Below, piece by piece: positions 16,992-25,666 of a stretch of 64,000 bases of DNA. The notes beneath the pieces were generated by a model. The model searched no databases. It was not told the origin of the DNA and saw only the letters and a program-made list of their open reading frames with translations. Position 1 is the first letter of the stretch, and every line of letters starts with the position of its first letter. The DNA lies in the NCBI GenBank assembly GCA_002418725.1, contig DIER01000042.1:3555-67554 (forward strand). Reading direction: 5' to 3'. The position numbers and the translations under genes were made by a program. This DNA comes from Acholeplasmataceae bacterium UBA5769 (lineage in GTDB: Bacteria > Bacillota_I > Bacilli_A > Acholeplasmatales > Acholeplasmataceae).

Positions 16992-18769
16992 TGTATGCAG
17001 GAAAACAGGGCAGAGGACGAAATGACGGTTCGGATCGCGCCAAAAATAGAGGTTATGTTTTAAAAAGACTGTGGAACTATCTCTACTTTTATCGTAAAAA
17101 ACTATACATCGCCATTTTCTTTACCATCGTTTCTAACGTCTTGTCACTGGTGGGTCCGTATCTTTCTGGTCAAACCATATCTGCGATGGAAGATGGTGTT
17201 GATTTTGAAAAAGTCTTTTTGTTTGCAGGATTGATGGTGATCTTTTACCTTTTAAGTGCGCTCATCAGCTACATTTTATCGATACAAATGACGAAGATTT
17301 CACAAAGCGTGACTTATAAGATGCGTCAAGACTTGTTTGAAAAATTGAATAGGGTCTCTATTTCCTATTTTGATCAAAACCAAACAGGTGATATCATCTC
17401 ACGGATGAGTTATGATATTGATACCATTAATACTTCACTGGCAAACGATGTGGTGAGTACCTTTACCTCAGCCATAACGGTGATTATTTCTTTGGTGATG
17501 ATGATCTTGATGTCTCGAGTTTTAGTTCTCGTCTTCGTTTTAACGGTTCCTATTTCGGTTGTGATCACACGCGTACTTTCACGCATTGTGAAAAAGAAGT
17601 ACCGAATTCGCAATCAAAAGTTAGGCGAACTTAATGGATTTGCTGAAGAAATGATTACAGGACAGAGAACCATACAATCTTATGTTCAAGAAGAAAGTGT
17701 TCTCAAGAAATTTGATGAAATCAACGAAGCAGCATCCAAAGCTTCTTATGAATCAGGTTATTATTCAACATCGGTTGGTCCATCAGTCAACTTTATTTCC
17801 AACCTTTCGGTTGCTTTAGTAGGTGTCTTTGGTGGTATTTTATACTTCTTTACAAGGATATCGATTGGTAATTTAACGAGTTTTACCCTTTATTCGAGAC
17901 GTTTTTCAGGACCAATCAATCAGTTTTCAAACATCATGGCAGACATTCAAAGTGCACTAGCTGCAGCAGAGAGAGTCTTTCATGTAATCGATCACGAGGA
18001 CGAACCTGGTGATATCAAAGATGCGATTGATTATGAGGATGTGAAAGGTGAAGTTTCTTTTAAAAACGTTACCTTTGGTTATTTACCCCATCAAAACGTA
18101 TTAAAAGATGTCAGTTTTAAGGCGAACCAAGGACAAGTGATCGCCATCGTCGGTCCCACAGGTGCTGGGAAAACGACGCTTGTCAACCTGCTCATGCGCT
18201 TTTATGATGTCGATGAAGGCGAAATCTTGCTCGATGAGCATGAAACCAGAACATTAACCCGTAAAAGTTTAAGACGCGCATTCTCCATGGTTTTACAAGA
18301 TACTTGGATTTTCCATGGTACTGTCTTCGACAATATCGCTTATGGTAATGGCGATGTTACAAGACTTGAAGTGGAAGAAGCAGCAAAGAAAGCACGTATC
18401 CACTCCTTCATCAGTCATCTACCTGAAGGTTATGACACCATTTTAACTGATGAAGGCATGAACATTTCAAAAGGACAGAAACAGCTTTTAGTGATTGCTA
18501 GAGCGATGTTATCCAAAACGAAGATGCTTATCTTAGATGAAGCGACATCAAATGTCGATACACATACTGAAGTACAAATCCAAAAAGCGATGTTAGCACT
18601 GATGGAAAATAAAACAACGTTTGTGATAGCACACCGTTTATCGACCATCCAAAATGCGGATATGATATTAGTTGTTAAAGATGGTGACATCATCGAACAA
18701 GGTCATCACAGGGAATTGATTGAAAAACAAGGATTCTACTACGAGCTTTATCAGAGTCAATTTGCATAA
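16988..18769 (+). CDS. ABC exporter half-transporter, catalytic-site subunit
   Basis: A 593-residue partner of the preceding subunit. After a basic N-terminal extension of about 30 residues come the membrane domain and an ATPase domain with Walker A GPTGAGKTT, normal Walker B LILDEATSNVD and H-loop VIAHRLSTI. Its signature motif is ISKGQ instead of LSGGQ. In the heterodimer this gives one complete site (Walker motifs here, LSGGQ from the partner) and one inactive site. Two consecutive ATG codons at 16988 and 16991 are possible starts; the first overlaps the previous stop. Confidence 0.93.
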   Translation: MMYAGKQGRGRNDGSDRAKNRGYVLKRLWNYLYFYRKKLYIAIFFTIVSNVLSLVGPYLSGQTISAMEDGVDFEKVFLFAGLMVIFYLLSALISYILSIQMTKISQSVTYKMRQDLFEKLNRVSISYFDQNQTGDIISRMSYDIDTINTSLANDVVSTFTSAITVIISLVMMILMSRVLVLVFVLTVPISVVITRVLSRIVKKKYRIRNQKLGELNGFAEEMITGQRTIQSYVQEESVLKKFDEINEAASKASYESGYYSTSVGPSVNFISNLSVALVGVFGGILYFFTRISIGNLTSFTLYSRRFSGPINQFSNIMADIQSALAAAERVFHVIDHEDEPGDIKDAIDYEDVKGEVSFKNVTFGYLPHQNVLKDVSFKANQGQVIAIVGPTGAGKTTLVNLLMRFYDVDEGEILLDEHETRTLTRKSLRRAFSMVLQDTWIFHGTVFDNIAYGNGDVTRLEVEEAAKKARIHSFISHLPEGYDTILTDEGMNISKGQKQLLVIARAMLSKTKMLILDEATSNVDTHTEVQIQKAMLALMENKTTFVIAHRLSTIQNADMILVVKDGDIIEQGHHRELIEKQGFYYELYQSQFA

Positions 18770-18791
18770 TTGGATTTCTTTGATTATTTCC

Positions 18792-18820
18792 TTGTGTTTT
18801 ATGGTATGAGTGTGTATAAT
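18792..18820 (+). promoter_or_regulatory. Promoter of the cold-shock gene
   Basis: TTGTGT (18792-18797), 17-base spacer, TATAAT (18815-18820), leaving a short 5' leader of about 40 bases before the start codon. Confidence 0.75.
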
Positions 18821-18866
18821 AGAAATAGGCATTCAGTTGCCAAGTATAAGTTTAAGGAGTATCATA

Positions 18867-19064
18867 ATGAAAGGCGTAGTAAAATGGTTTGACGCTGACA
18901 AGGGATATGGATTTATCTCTTCAGCAGAAGGTAAGGACATTTTTGTACACTTCAGTGCAATTCAAATTGAAGGTTACAAAACATTAGCAGAAGGCGACCA
19001 AGTAGAATTCGAAGTCAAGAACGGCGATCGCGGCCCACAAGCAGCAAACGTACGTAAGGCGTAA
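18867..19064 (+). CDS. csp: Cold-shock protein (CspA family)
   Basis: A 65-residue single cold-shock domain. RNP1 KGYGFISS and RNP2 DIFVHFSAI are intact. It binds single-stranded RNA and DNA and melts RNA secondary structure. The upstream-extended frame is rejected: ATG 18867 has AAGGAG 8 bases before it and gives the standard family length. Single gene with its own promoter and terminator. Confidence 0.95.
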   Translation: MKGVVKWFDADKGYGFISSAEGKDIFVHFSAIQIEGYKTLAEGDQVEFEVKNGDRGPQAANVRKA

Positions 19065-19080
19065 ATTTTAAAGGTAGTAA

Positions 19081-19106
19081 TGGGGATCCACTTTCGGGTC
19101 CCCCTT
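19081..19106 (+). terminator. Terminator of the cold-shock gene
   Basis: GGGGATCC and GGGTCCCC around a short loop, followed by TT then C-rich sequence. The stem is strong; the T-run is short. Confidence 0.65.
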
Positions 19107-19156
19107 CTATTTGTTTAGGGGTAAAACGTTTTCATAAAAACGGATGCATTTTTTGT

Positions 19157-19185
19157 TTGACTTGACGTTTAATCTATCATACAAT
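19157..19185 (+). promoter_or_regulatory. Promoter of the lysine-riboswitch operon
   Basis: TTGACT (19157-19162), 17-base spacer, TACAAT (19180-19185), about 20 bases before the aptamer. Confidence 0.8.
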
Positions 19186-19204
19186 AGACCCATACAATTT
19201 AAAA

Positions 19205-19410
19205 GCATAGAGGCAGCGATGTAAATGAGTAAGATTTGGAGCCGGCAGGCCATGAAAAATCTGAAAGGTAACCATCGCCGAATGAACATCTGGGCACAGG
19301 TGGCATCATGGGGTTATAGGAAAGACTTATAACACTCCTACGAAAGTAGAGGCGCTAGCAAAAATATGAAATTTTTCATTTTTTGAAGTGTCCTCTCGGA
19401 TGCTTTTTTT
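19205..19410 (+). promoter_or_regulatory. Lysine riboswitch (L-box) with expression platform
   Basis: The leader matches the L-box pattern in order: AGAGGCAGC then GAGTAA and TTGGAG in the 5' part; CTGAAAGG, CATCGCCGAA and CTGGG in the middle; and a closing hairpin GTTATA/TTATAAC. Downstream, CCTAC-GAAA-GTAG can form a small hairpin and the segment 19348-19356 can instead pair with 19387-19396, which is followed by a T-run at 19404-19410. This looks like an antiterminator/terminator choice. The closing P1 helix is weak in my hand alignment. The controlled genes are an amino-acid ABC importer, which suits lysine control. Confidence 0.8.
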
Positions 19411-19441
19411 GTTGAAAAAACAAAAGAAAGAGGAAGAGAGT

Positions 19442-20275
19442 ATGAAAAAAGTATTTGTTTTATTTATGTTAGTTGCAGGCCTTATTGGTCTTGCAGCGTG
19501 TGGCTCAAGAGAGCAGTTTGATTTAGAGAATGAAACCGAATTTGTGGTTGGCTTAGAGGCAGCATACGCGCCTTTTAACTGGTCAACGCCGACTTCAAGT
19601 TCTTTTACATATCCACTACATGCCCAAAATGGTGTCTTTGTTGATGGTTATGATGTGGTCATTGCAAAGCGTATTGCAGATGAACTGGGCTTAACTTTAG
19701 TGATTAAAGCCATTGAATGGGATGGTTTGATTCTTGCGTTATTAGCCGGTGAAATCGATATGATCATTGCAGGGATGAGTCCAACAAGTGAACGTGCGGA
19801 AACCGTTGCGTTCTCACAAGAATATTTTAGATCAGAACAAGTTATGGTTGTCTCATCAACAGGAAATTATGCCAATGCGACGTCATTAAATGATTTTAAT
19901 GGTGCACGCGTTGTTGCACAACTTGGGACACTACAAGATGCGCTCATCGAACAAATCGTTGGAGCAACCCGTCTTGAACCACTTGATACTTACGGGATGT
20001 TAGCAACCGCTGTCAGCTCAAATGCAGCAGATGCTTTCATCGCTGAACTACCCGTTGCACAAGGTATGGTTGCAGCCAATAGCAATTTAACCATCATTTC
20101 ATTTGCTGAAGGATTAGGTTTTGTTGTTTCAGAAGAAGATGTCGTTGTTTCTGTAGCACTACGTCAAGAAGATGTCAACTTGCTCAACGCAGTCAATGGT
20201 GTCTTAGCGATGATTTCGATCGAAGAAAGAAACCAAATCATGCAAGCTGCGCTCAATAGACAACCGAACGCATAA
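19442..20275 (+). CDS. Amino-acid ABC transporter substrate-binding lipoprotein (likely lysine)
   Basis: A 277-residue lipoprotein with lipobox LAAC (C20). The mature part is a family 3 binding protein: FVVGLEAAYAPFNW, GYDVVIAKRIADELGL, EIDMIIAGMSPTSERAETVAFS and the YGMLATAVSSNAADAFIAE strand. It is anchored outside the membrane and delivers a polar amino acid to the permease. ATG 19442 is chosen over an upstream in-frame GTG because it follows AGAGGAAGAGAG and begins the signal peptide. It heads a three-gene operon behind a lysine riboswitch, from which lysine specificity is inferred. Confidence 0.92.
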   Translation: MKKVFVLFMLVAGLIGLAACGSREQFDLENETEFVVGLEAAYAPFNWSTPTSSSFTYPLHAQNGVFVDGYDVVIAKRIADELGLTLVIKAIEWDGLILALLAGEIDMIIAGMSPTSERAETVAFSQEYFRSEQVMVVSSTGNYANATSLNDFNGARVVAQLGTLQDALIEQIVGATRLEPLDTYGMLATAVSSNAADAFIAELPVAQGMVAANSNLTIISFAEGLGFVVSEEDVVVSVALRQEDVNLLNAVNGVLAMISIEERNQIMQAALNRQPNA

Positions 20276-21027
20276 TGTGGATTTTAGCAACACTGCCACC
20301 AAAAGATGAATTCATACGTACCATGTGGTATTTGGTTGATACGTATGCAACATTTTTCATCCGTGGTGTGCTCATTACATTATTATTATCTGTCGTCGGA
20401 ACAGTGGGGGGATTTATTCTCTCCCTGTTTTTGACGGTACTACGCACACAAGAAATTGATCAACGAAGAGATGGTTTTGGCACTCGCGTTTTAAAACGTT
20501 TTGGTCGTGGATTTTCTTTAGTATACATTACTGTTTTTAGAGGAACACCGATGATTGTTCAAGCAATGATTTTCTATTACGGAATTTCACCACTACGTCT
20601 TTCATGGTGGACACCATTGATGGCAGGGTTAACAGTTGTTACATTAAACACAACGGCATACATTGCAGAAGTGATCAGAAGTGGCATCAATGGGATTGAT
20701 AAAGGGCAGATGGAAGCGGCACGCTCTTTAGGTTTTTCAAGAAGAGAAGCCATGTTTTTAATCATTTTCCCTCAAGCCATCAAGCATTCGCTTCCAAGCA
20801 TTGCCAATGAGTTTATCGTCAACCTAAAAGATACGGCTGTTTTATCCGTTATCGGTGTATTCGATCTCTTTAGAGCAACCTCATCGGCAACTTCATCCAA
20901 TTTTAGAATTGTTGAAGGGTTCTTTATTGCAGCGATCATCTACTTAATCTTAACCTATATTACCGGTAAAGTCGTACAAAAATTGGATGTTTTTATGGAA
21001 AGTAAAGAGGTGAAAGCCAATGCCTAA
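20275..21027 (+). CDS. Amino-acid ABC transporter permease (HisM/GlnP type)
   Basis: A 250-residue inner-membrane permease. The start overlaps the stop of the binding-protein gene by one base (TAATG). A long first helix near residue 25-50 is followed by [20 protein letters not shown] and the cytoplasmic EAA loop [22 protein letters not shown], which docks on the ATPase. Later residues [16 protein letters not shown] are typical of the family. It forms the channel, probably as a homodimer. Confidence 0.93.
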   Translation: MWILATLPPKDEFIRTMWYLVDTYATFFIRGVLITLLLSVVGTVGGFILSLFLTVLRTQEIDQRRDGFGTRVLKRFGRGFSLVYITVFRGTPMIVQAMIFYYGISPLRLSWWTPLMAGLTVVTLNTTAYIAEVIRSGINGIDKGQMEAARSLGFSRREAMFLIIFPQAIKHSLPSIANEFIVNLKDTAVLSVIGVFDLFRATSSATSSNFRIVEGFFIAAIIYLILTYITGKVVQKLDVFMESKEVKANA

Positions 21028-21760
21028 GCACATTTTAGAAATCAGAAATGTTCATAAACGTTTTGGTGATCAACTCGTACTCAATGGCGTCACCCTTGAT
21101 GTTTCTGAAAAAGAAGTGGTTACCATCATCGGTTCATCTGGTTCAGGAAAAACGACGCTTTTAAGATGTCTAAACTTGTTATCAGAGCCTGATGATGGGC
21201 ATATCTATTTCATGGGTCCTGATCTGATGGATCCCAAAACCAATTTAGAAGAACTGCGCATGCATATTGGTATGGTGTTTCAATCTTTTAATCTTTTTAA
21301 TAACAAATCCGTTTTGCAAAACTGTATTTTGGCTCCTATGAAATTGCTTAAAAAAACGAAAGAAGAAGCCACAGAGATCGCATACAACTATTTAAAAAAA
21401 GTAGGTATGCAAGATTTTATCCATCAAAATGTAAACAAACTTTCTGGTGGACAAAAACAAAGAGTTGCCATCGCTAGAGCGCTTTGCATGAACCCTACCA
21501 TCATGTTATTTGATGAACCAACAAGTGCACTCGATCCAGAAATGGTGGGCGAAGTATTAACTGTTATTAAAAATTTAGCCAATGAAGGTATGACGATGGT
21601 GATCGTTACGCATGAAATGGCTTTTGCTGAAGATGTCTCTGATCGCATCGTTTTTATGGACCAAGGTGTCATCGCTGAAATGGGAACACCGAAAACCATT
21701 TTACATCAACCCAAAGAAGAAAGAACGAAAGCCTTCTTAAGAAGATATCGTTCCAACTAG
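21020..21760 (+). CDS. Amino-acid ABC transporter ATPase
   Basis: A 246-residue ATPase overlapping the permease stop by 8 bases. Motifs: Walker [11 protein letters not shown]-loop MVFQSFNLF, signature LSGGQKQ, Walker [16 protein letters not shown]-loop VTHEM. It energises uptake with the two upstream genes. Followed by a good terminator, so it closes the operon. Confidence 0.95.
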   Translation: MPKHILEIRNVHKRFGDQLVLNGVTLDVSEKEVVTIIGSSGSGKTTLLRCLNLLSEPDDGHIYFMGPDLMDPKTNLEELRMHIGMVFQSFNLFNNKSVLQNCILAPMKLLKKTKEEATEIAYNYLKKVGMQDFIHQNVNKLSGGQKQRVAIARALCMNPTIMLFDEPTSALDPEMVGEVLTVIKNLANEGMTMVIVTHEMAFAEDVSDRIVFMDQGVIAEMGTPKTILHQPKEERTKAFLRRYRSN

Positions 21761-21783
21761 CACTTCTCAGGAAGTGTTTTTCT
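21761..21783 (+). terminator. Terminator of the amino-acid importer operon
   Basis: CACTTC, loop TCAG, GAAGTG and a T-run, starting one base after the ATPase stop. Confidence 0.85.
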
Positions 21784-21850
21784 TTTGATGTCTTGTTACT
21801 GGTAGCGCTTTTATGATATACTATCTTTAAAGATGGGAGCGTTGATAATT

Positions 21851-22579
21851 ATGGAGAAAGATCTGTTAGAGGTAGAGCGTCAGCATCTAGAAAACGTTGT
21901 GAAGGAATGCGATCAAGCACAGCTTGAGGACATGGAAAAGAAGTTTGCATTACTTTACACCTATGATGCTGTCGGTATGGTTGGTAAAAATCGAATCCCT
22001 TATGAGGATGTCAAACGTTGTAGCCAAGCAAAAGCTCTTCTCGAGTATAGTGAAAGAGAACAAAAAGAAATTCTCAACCATTTAAAAGCTTTCGAGTTTG
22101 TGATGCAAGAAGCAAAAGAAAAGAAACCGTTTAACGAAGAAAAGATGAAAGACATCCACGAAATTCTCGTCGATGGTATTTTCCAGGGTGGTGTTTACCG
22201 CAATGTCAATATTAACATTTTCGGTGCGACACACCAGCCACCCGATTATGTCAAAGTTTATGATCGTATGGCTAAATTCTTTGTTAATCTTGAACAGTTT
22301 GATGGCACGCCACTTGAACTTGCCACGTATGCACATGCAAGCATTGCAAAGATTCATCCATTTGTCGATGCGAATGGCAGATTAGCAAAACTTGTGCTTA
22401 ACTATTTCCTAGTGAAGCATCATTACTTACCAATTTCAATCCCGTTGGAAAAACGAGAAGACTATATTGAATACTTAGAAGCATTCAAAACAGACAAAGA
22501 TTTACATCCATTAGTGCAGTTTTTCAAAGATTTACTCATCAAACGATATGAAAATGTGTTAAAAGAGTTAGACATTTAG
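21851..22579 (+). CDS. Fic-domain protein
   Basis: A 242-residue protein. The core has the Fic motif HPFVDANGRLAK (169-180), preceded by the flap region GVYRNVNINIFGATHQPPD. Catalytic H169, D173 and N175 are present, but the final Arg of the classical HPFx(D/E)GNGRxxR is Lys and the first Gly is Ala. Fic enzymes usually move AMP onto protein hydroxyls. The N-terminal position where class II proteins carry the inhibitory S/TxxxE(G/N) shows YDAVGMVGKN instead, with no Glu. ATG 21851 is preferred to 21833 because GGGAG lies about 11 bases before it. TATACT at 21817-21822 is the probable -10. It is monocistronic. Confidence 0.85.
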   Translation: MEKDLLEVERQHLENVVKECDQAQLEDMEKKFALLYTYDAVGMVGKNRIPYEDVKRCSQAKALLEYSEREQKEILNHLKAFEFVMQEAKEKKPFNEEKMKDIHEILVDGIFQGGVYRNVNINIFGATHQPPDYVKVYDRMAKFFVNLEQFDGTPLELATYAHASIAKIHPFVDANGRLAKLVLNYFLVKHHYLPISIPLEKREDYIEYLEAFKTDKDLHPLVQFFKDLLIKRYENVLKELDI

Positions 22580-22600
22580 AGTGCGCAAGCACTCTTTTCT
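22578..22600 (+). terminator. Terminator of the Fic gene
   Basis: AGAGTGC, loop, GCACTCT then TTTTCTCTTTTT. The stem starts within the stop codon. Confidence 0.8.
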
Positions 22601-22653
22601 CTTTTTGTATATGAATAGTCTATTTTATGATAAAATAAGGAAGGTGATTAAGA

Positions 22654-23496
22654 ATGGCTATTTATATTGGTGATGTCAACCACATGGTTGTTAACCGCAA
22701 AACAGATATCGGGTATATGCTCGATAAAGGATTAGATCAAGTTTTCCTACATAACAATGAATCGCTCCATCAAGAACTCAAAGCAGGAGACGAAGTGGAT
22801 GCTTTTTTATATTTTGATAACAAGGGTAGACTTGCTGCAACCCTTAAAAAACCTTACATTACGGTGACAAAACCAGGGTTTCTTAAAGTCAGTGATGTGA
22901 AAGAAGATTTAGGTGTGTTCTTCGACATGGGTATTGCAAAAGAATTGCTTTTATCCTATGAAGACTTACCGAACAACAGAGATCAATGGCCTAAAGTAGG
23001 CGACACACTTTATCTCTACTTGAAAGTCAAAGGCAAATTGGTTGCTAAGCTTGCTTCTAAACAAGATGTGTTATTAAAACCAGAAAAGGAATTAGCTTTA
23101 AAGAGTTCTGTTAAAGGCTTTATTCAACGCATCGGACAAGAAGGCGCGAATGTGTTAACTGAAGATGGTCATTTTATTTTCGTTCACAAATCAATGATCA
23201 AAGAAAGCATTCGATATGGTGAAGAAGTTGAAGTGAAAGTGACTTACTTATCTGAAAAAGGGTATACAGGATCACTTGCTGAACAAAAAGAAGTTCAACT
23301 TTTTGAGGATGCAAACATGATATTATCTTACCTCATTCGTGTGGAAGAGATGCCATTGACATCAGATTCAACACCCGAAGAGATTGATGATGTGTTTAAA
23401 TTAAGCAAAAAGGCATTCAAACGTGCCTTAGGTCATTTGTACAAAGAGCGTAAAATCATCTTTGAAGATGGAAAGACAAGGTTGGTAAAAAAATGA
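22654..23496 (+). CDS. cvfB: CvfB-family S1 RNA-binding protein
   Basis: A 280-residue protein with S1-like beta barrels and a C-terminal winged-helix. The opening MAIYIGDVNHMVVNRKTDIGYML and the repeated strands with VFLHNNES, LYLYLKVKG and GHFIFVHKSMIKES, then TPEEIDDVFKLSKKAFKRALGHLYK, match the CvfB/YitL family. The S. aureus member binds RNA and affects virulence gene expression. AAGGTG precedes the ATG. The stop overlaps the next gene by ATGA, so this gene starts a short operon running to proS. Confidence 0.88.
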   Translation: MAIYIGDVNHMVVNRKTDIGYMLDKGLDQVFLHNNESLHQELKAGDEVDAFLYFDNKGRLAATLKKPYITVTKPGFLKVSDVKEDLGVFFDMGIAKELLLSYEDLPNNRDQWPKVGDTLYLYLKVKGKLVAKLASKQDVLLKPEKELALKSSVKGFIQRIGQEGANVLTEDGHFIFVHKSMIKESIRYGEEVEVKVTYLSEKGYTGSLAEQKEVQLFEDANMILSYLIRVEEMPLTSDSTPEEIDDVFKLSKKAFKRALGHLYKERKIIFEDGKTRLVKK

Positions 23497-23822
23497 GCGA
23501 ACACGAAAAAGATCCTTTCGAAAAATACGATAAACTCTTTGAAGAACAGGATCGTAACAACATTGTCAAATCAGCATCATCAAAGAAGAAACACACATCA
23601 TATACAGAACCACAAGAACCGAAGAAGACAACCATGTCTGAACAGGATAAAAAAAGAGCGATTCGCATTATCCTTACCGCGTTCTTTGTCATCTTATTTA
23701 TTCAAGCTATTCCAGTGATTATCTACAGTCAAGGGTTAGGTAATTATCGCATCGCTCCATTTTTCTCCATCATTTTTGTTTTTGTAATTATCAATATCCT
23801 AATCAAGGTTTTTAAAAGGTGA
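23493..23822 (+). CDS. Small membrane protein of unknown function
   Basis: A 109-residue protein with a charged, disordered-looking first half (many Lys, Glu, Ser, Thr) and two hydrophobic segments at about 55-75 and 85-104. No family recognised. It overlaps the end of cvfB (ATGA) and abuts proS, so it is co-expressed with them; context suggests nothing specific. Confidence 0.75.
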   Translation: MSEHEKDPFEKYDKLFEEQDRNNIVKSASSKKKHTSYTEPQEPKKTTMSEQDKKRAIRIILTAFFVILFIQAIPVIIYSQGLGNYRIAPFFSIIFVFVIINILIKVFKR

Positions 23823-23827
23823 GTTCA

Positions 23828-25264
23828 ATGAGTCAACAAAGTAAAAAAATGGTCGCATCCGTCACATCACGTGATGCAGACTTTGCACAATGGTATACCG
23901 ATTTATGTTTAAAAGCTGAACTGATGGACTACAGTGATGTCAAAGGGTTCATCATCTATCGTCCTTATGGTTATGCCTTATGGGAAGGTATTCAGACCTA
24001 TTTAGATCGTCGTTTCAAGGAAACCGGTCACCAAAATGTTTACATGCCTTTGGTCATACCTGAATCCTTATTCCAAAAAGAAAAAGAACACGTGGAAGGC
24101 TTTGCGCCTGAAACCGCGATGATCACAACAACAGGCGTTGAAGATTTACCTGAACGCTTAATTGTCCGTCCCACATCAGAGACGCTTTTTTGTACGCATT
24201 ATCAAAAAATTGTGAATTCTTATCGTGATTTACCTAAGTTATACAACCAATGGTGCAGTGTGGTTCGTTGGGAAAAAACAACCCGTCCTTTTTTAAGAGG
24301 TAAAGAATTCTTATGGCAAGAAGGTCATACTGTTCACGCCACAGAGGAAGATGCACGTAAAGAGACGTTAGATATTTTAGAAATCTACCGCGAACTTGGT
24401 GAAAAGCTATTAGCGATTCCTTTTGTTACGGGAAGAAAAACGGAAAAAGAAAAATTTGCAGGTGCTGTTGAAACATATAGCATTGAAGCGTTGATGCACG
24501 ATGGTCAAGCCTTACAATCGGGGACAACACACTACTTTGGTCAAAACTTCTCGCAAGCCTTTGACATTAAGTTTACCGATGAAAAAAATACGCTTCAATA
24601 TGCTTACCAAACGTCATGGGGCGTTTCCACACGTTTAATTGGTGCAGTAATCATGGTCCATGGTGACGATGAAGGTTTAATTTTACCACCATATCTCGCA
24701 CCCACACAAATCGTGATCATTCCTATTCAAGGTCAAAAACCTGAAGTGAAAGAAGCTTCTGAAAAACTTTATCATGAATTAAAACAAGCAGGATTTCGCG
24801 TCAGCTTAGATGACTCAAATAAAACAGCAGGTTGGAAGTTTGCTGAATACGAAATGAAGGGCTACCCTGTTCGTATTGAAGTTGGTCCAAGAGATTTAGA
24901 ACATGGCCATGTCACTTTAGTAACACGTCATGACCGCATGAAACATCAAGTGAATTTAGGCGACGTTGTGAAAGGTATGGATCTGATGCTTAAAAACATG
25001 CATGATACCCTTTACGAAAGAGCACTTAACCATGTGAATCAAAACACCTATGAAGCGAAAACGTATGATGAATTTAAAGAGTATATTAAACGCGGTGGCT
25101 ATGTTGCCATGAGCATCAGCGATGAAGAAGCAGAAATTCAAATCAAAAAAGATACGACAGCAACGGCACGTGTCATCCCCTTTGATCAACACATCATCAC
25201 CCCTATATGCCCTGTGACTGGGCGAAAAGCGACGAAGACCGTTTGGTTTGCCAGAGCTTATTAA
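23828..25264 (+). CDS. proS: Prolyl-tRNA synthetase, short (archaeal/eukaryote-like) form
   Basis: A 478-residue class II synthetase. Motif 2 region RPTSET and FLRGKEFLWQEGHTVHA, motif 3 region and the C-terminal CPVTGRKATKTVWFARAY identify the ProS type 3 found in archaea, eukaryotes and some bacteria including mollicutes; there is no INS editing insertion. It charges tRNA-Pro. ATG 23828 is preferred to the upstream GTG because of the preceding AAAGGTGAG. Confidence 0.95.
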   Translation: MSQQSKKMVASVTSRDADFAQWYTDLCLKAELMDYSDVKGFIIYRPYGYALWEGIQTYLDRRFKETGHQNVYMPLVIPESLFQKEKEHVEGFAPETAMITTTGVEDLPERLIVRPTSETLFCTHYQKIVNSYRDLPKLYNQWCSVVRWEKTTRPFLRGKEFLWQEGHTVHATEEDARKETLDILEIYRELGEKLLAIPFVTGRKTEKEKFAGAVETYSIEALMHDGQALQSGTTHYFGQNFSQAFDIKFTDEKNTLQYAYQTSWGVSTRLIGAVIMVHGDDEGLILPPYLAPTQIVIIPIQGQKPEVKEASEKLYHELKQAGFRVSLDDSNKTAGWKFAEYEMKGYPVRIEVGPRDLEHGHVTLVTRHDRMKHQVNLGDVVKGMDLMLKNMHDTLYERALNHVNQNTYEAKTYDEFKEYIKRGGYVAMSISDEEAEIQIKKDTTATARVIPFDQHIITPICPVTGRKATKTVWFARAY

Positions 25265-25274
25265 GTATAAAAAT

Positions 25275-25306
25275 AAGACCGATCAGTCAACTGATGCGGT
25301 CTTTTT
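25275..25306. terminator. Terminator between proS and yidD
   Basis: AAGACCG with CGGTCTT, internal TCAGT/ACTGA, followed by TTTTT on the plus strand. The hairpin lies inside the last codons of the convergent yidD gene. Confidence 0.8.
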
Positions 25307-25531
25307 CTTTTTCTCTTTTTTCTCTGGAACAGGATCATACTTTGGTTTAAACAAAGGGTTACATGTCAATATACGCTTAGTTGTTAGAAAAGACGCTTTA
25401 AAAAAATTAAAGCGGAGATAACATTCTTTCGCATAGGCAGAACACGTTGGACTATGTCTACATTTATGATTACTGTTGGGGGAAATCTCTTTTTGATACC
25501 ATTCGATTAATCGAATTGCTAGTTTTCTCAT
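25283..25531 (-). CDS. yidD: Membrane protein insertion efficiency factor YidD
   Basis: An 82-residue protein of the YidD/Hae family: AIRLIEWYQKEISPN, CRHSPTCSAYAKECY, and KRILTCNPLFKPKYDPVP are diagnostic. It helps YidC-dependent insertion of membrane proteins. Start at 25531 is chosen because GGTGACGAG precedes it and because the family begins MRKL; a TATAAT about 17 bases upstream on the minus strand is the likely -10. The basic tail KKEKKKKTASVD is a local extension. Confidence 0.9.
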   Translation of the reverse strand: MRKLAIRLIEWYQKEISPNSNHKCRHSPTCSAYAKECYLRFNFFKASFLTTKRILTCNPLFKPKYDPVPEKKEKKKKTASVD

Positions 25532-25666
25532 CTCGTCACCAACCACATTATAACATGATTTTCGACTTGTGGTAAATTTACGAATTTGGCTCATTTCACT
25601 ATGAACGTTATAAAAATATGTTATAATTAGGCTACAAAACAAGAAAACGTTTACAGGAGGTTAAGG

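Noticed and set aside
19107..19289. 60-codon minus-strand frame over the lysine riboswitch region
   Set aside because: It overlaps the promoter and aptamer of the importer operon and has no coding signal.
20253..20447. 64-codon minus-strand frame inside the permease gene
   Set aside because: Shadow of a well-supported gene in another frame, as are the many other short antisense frames.
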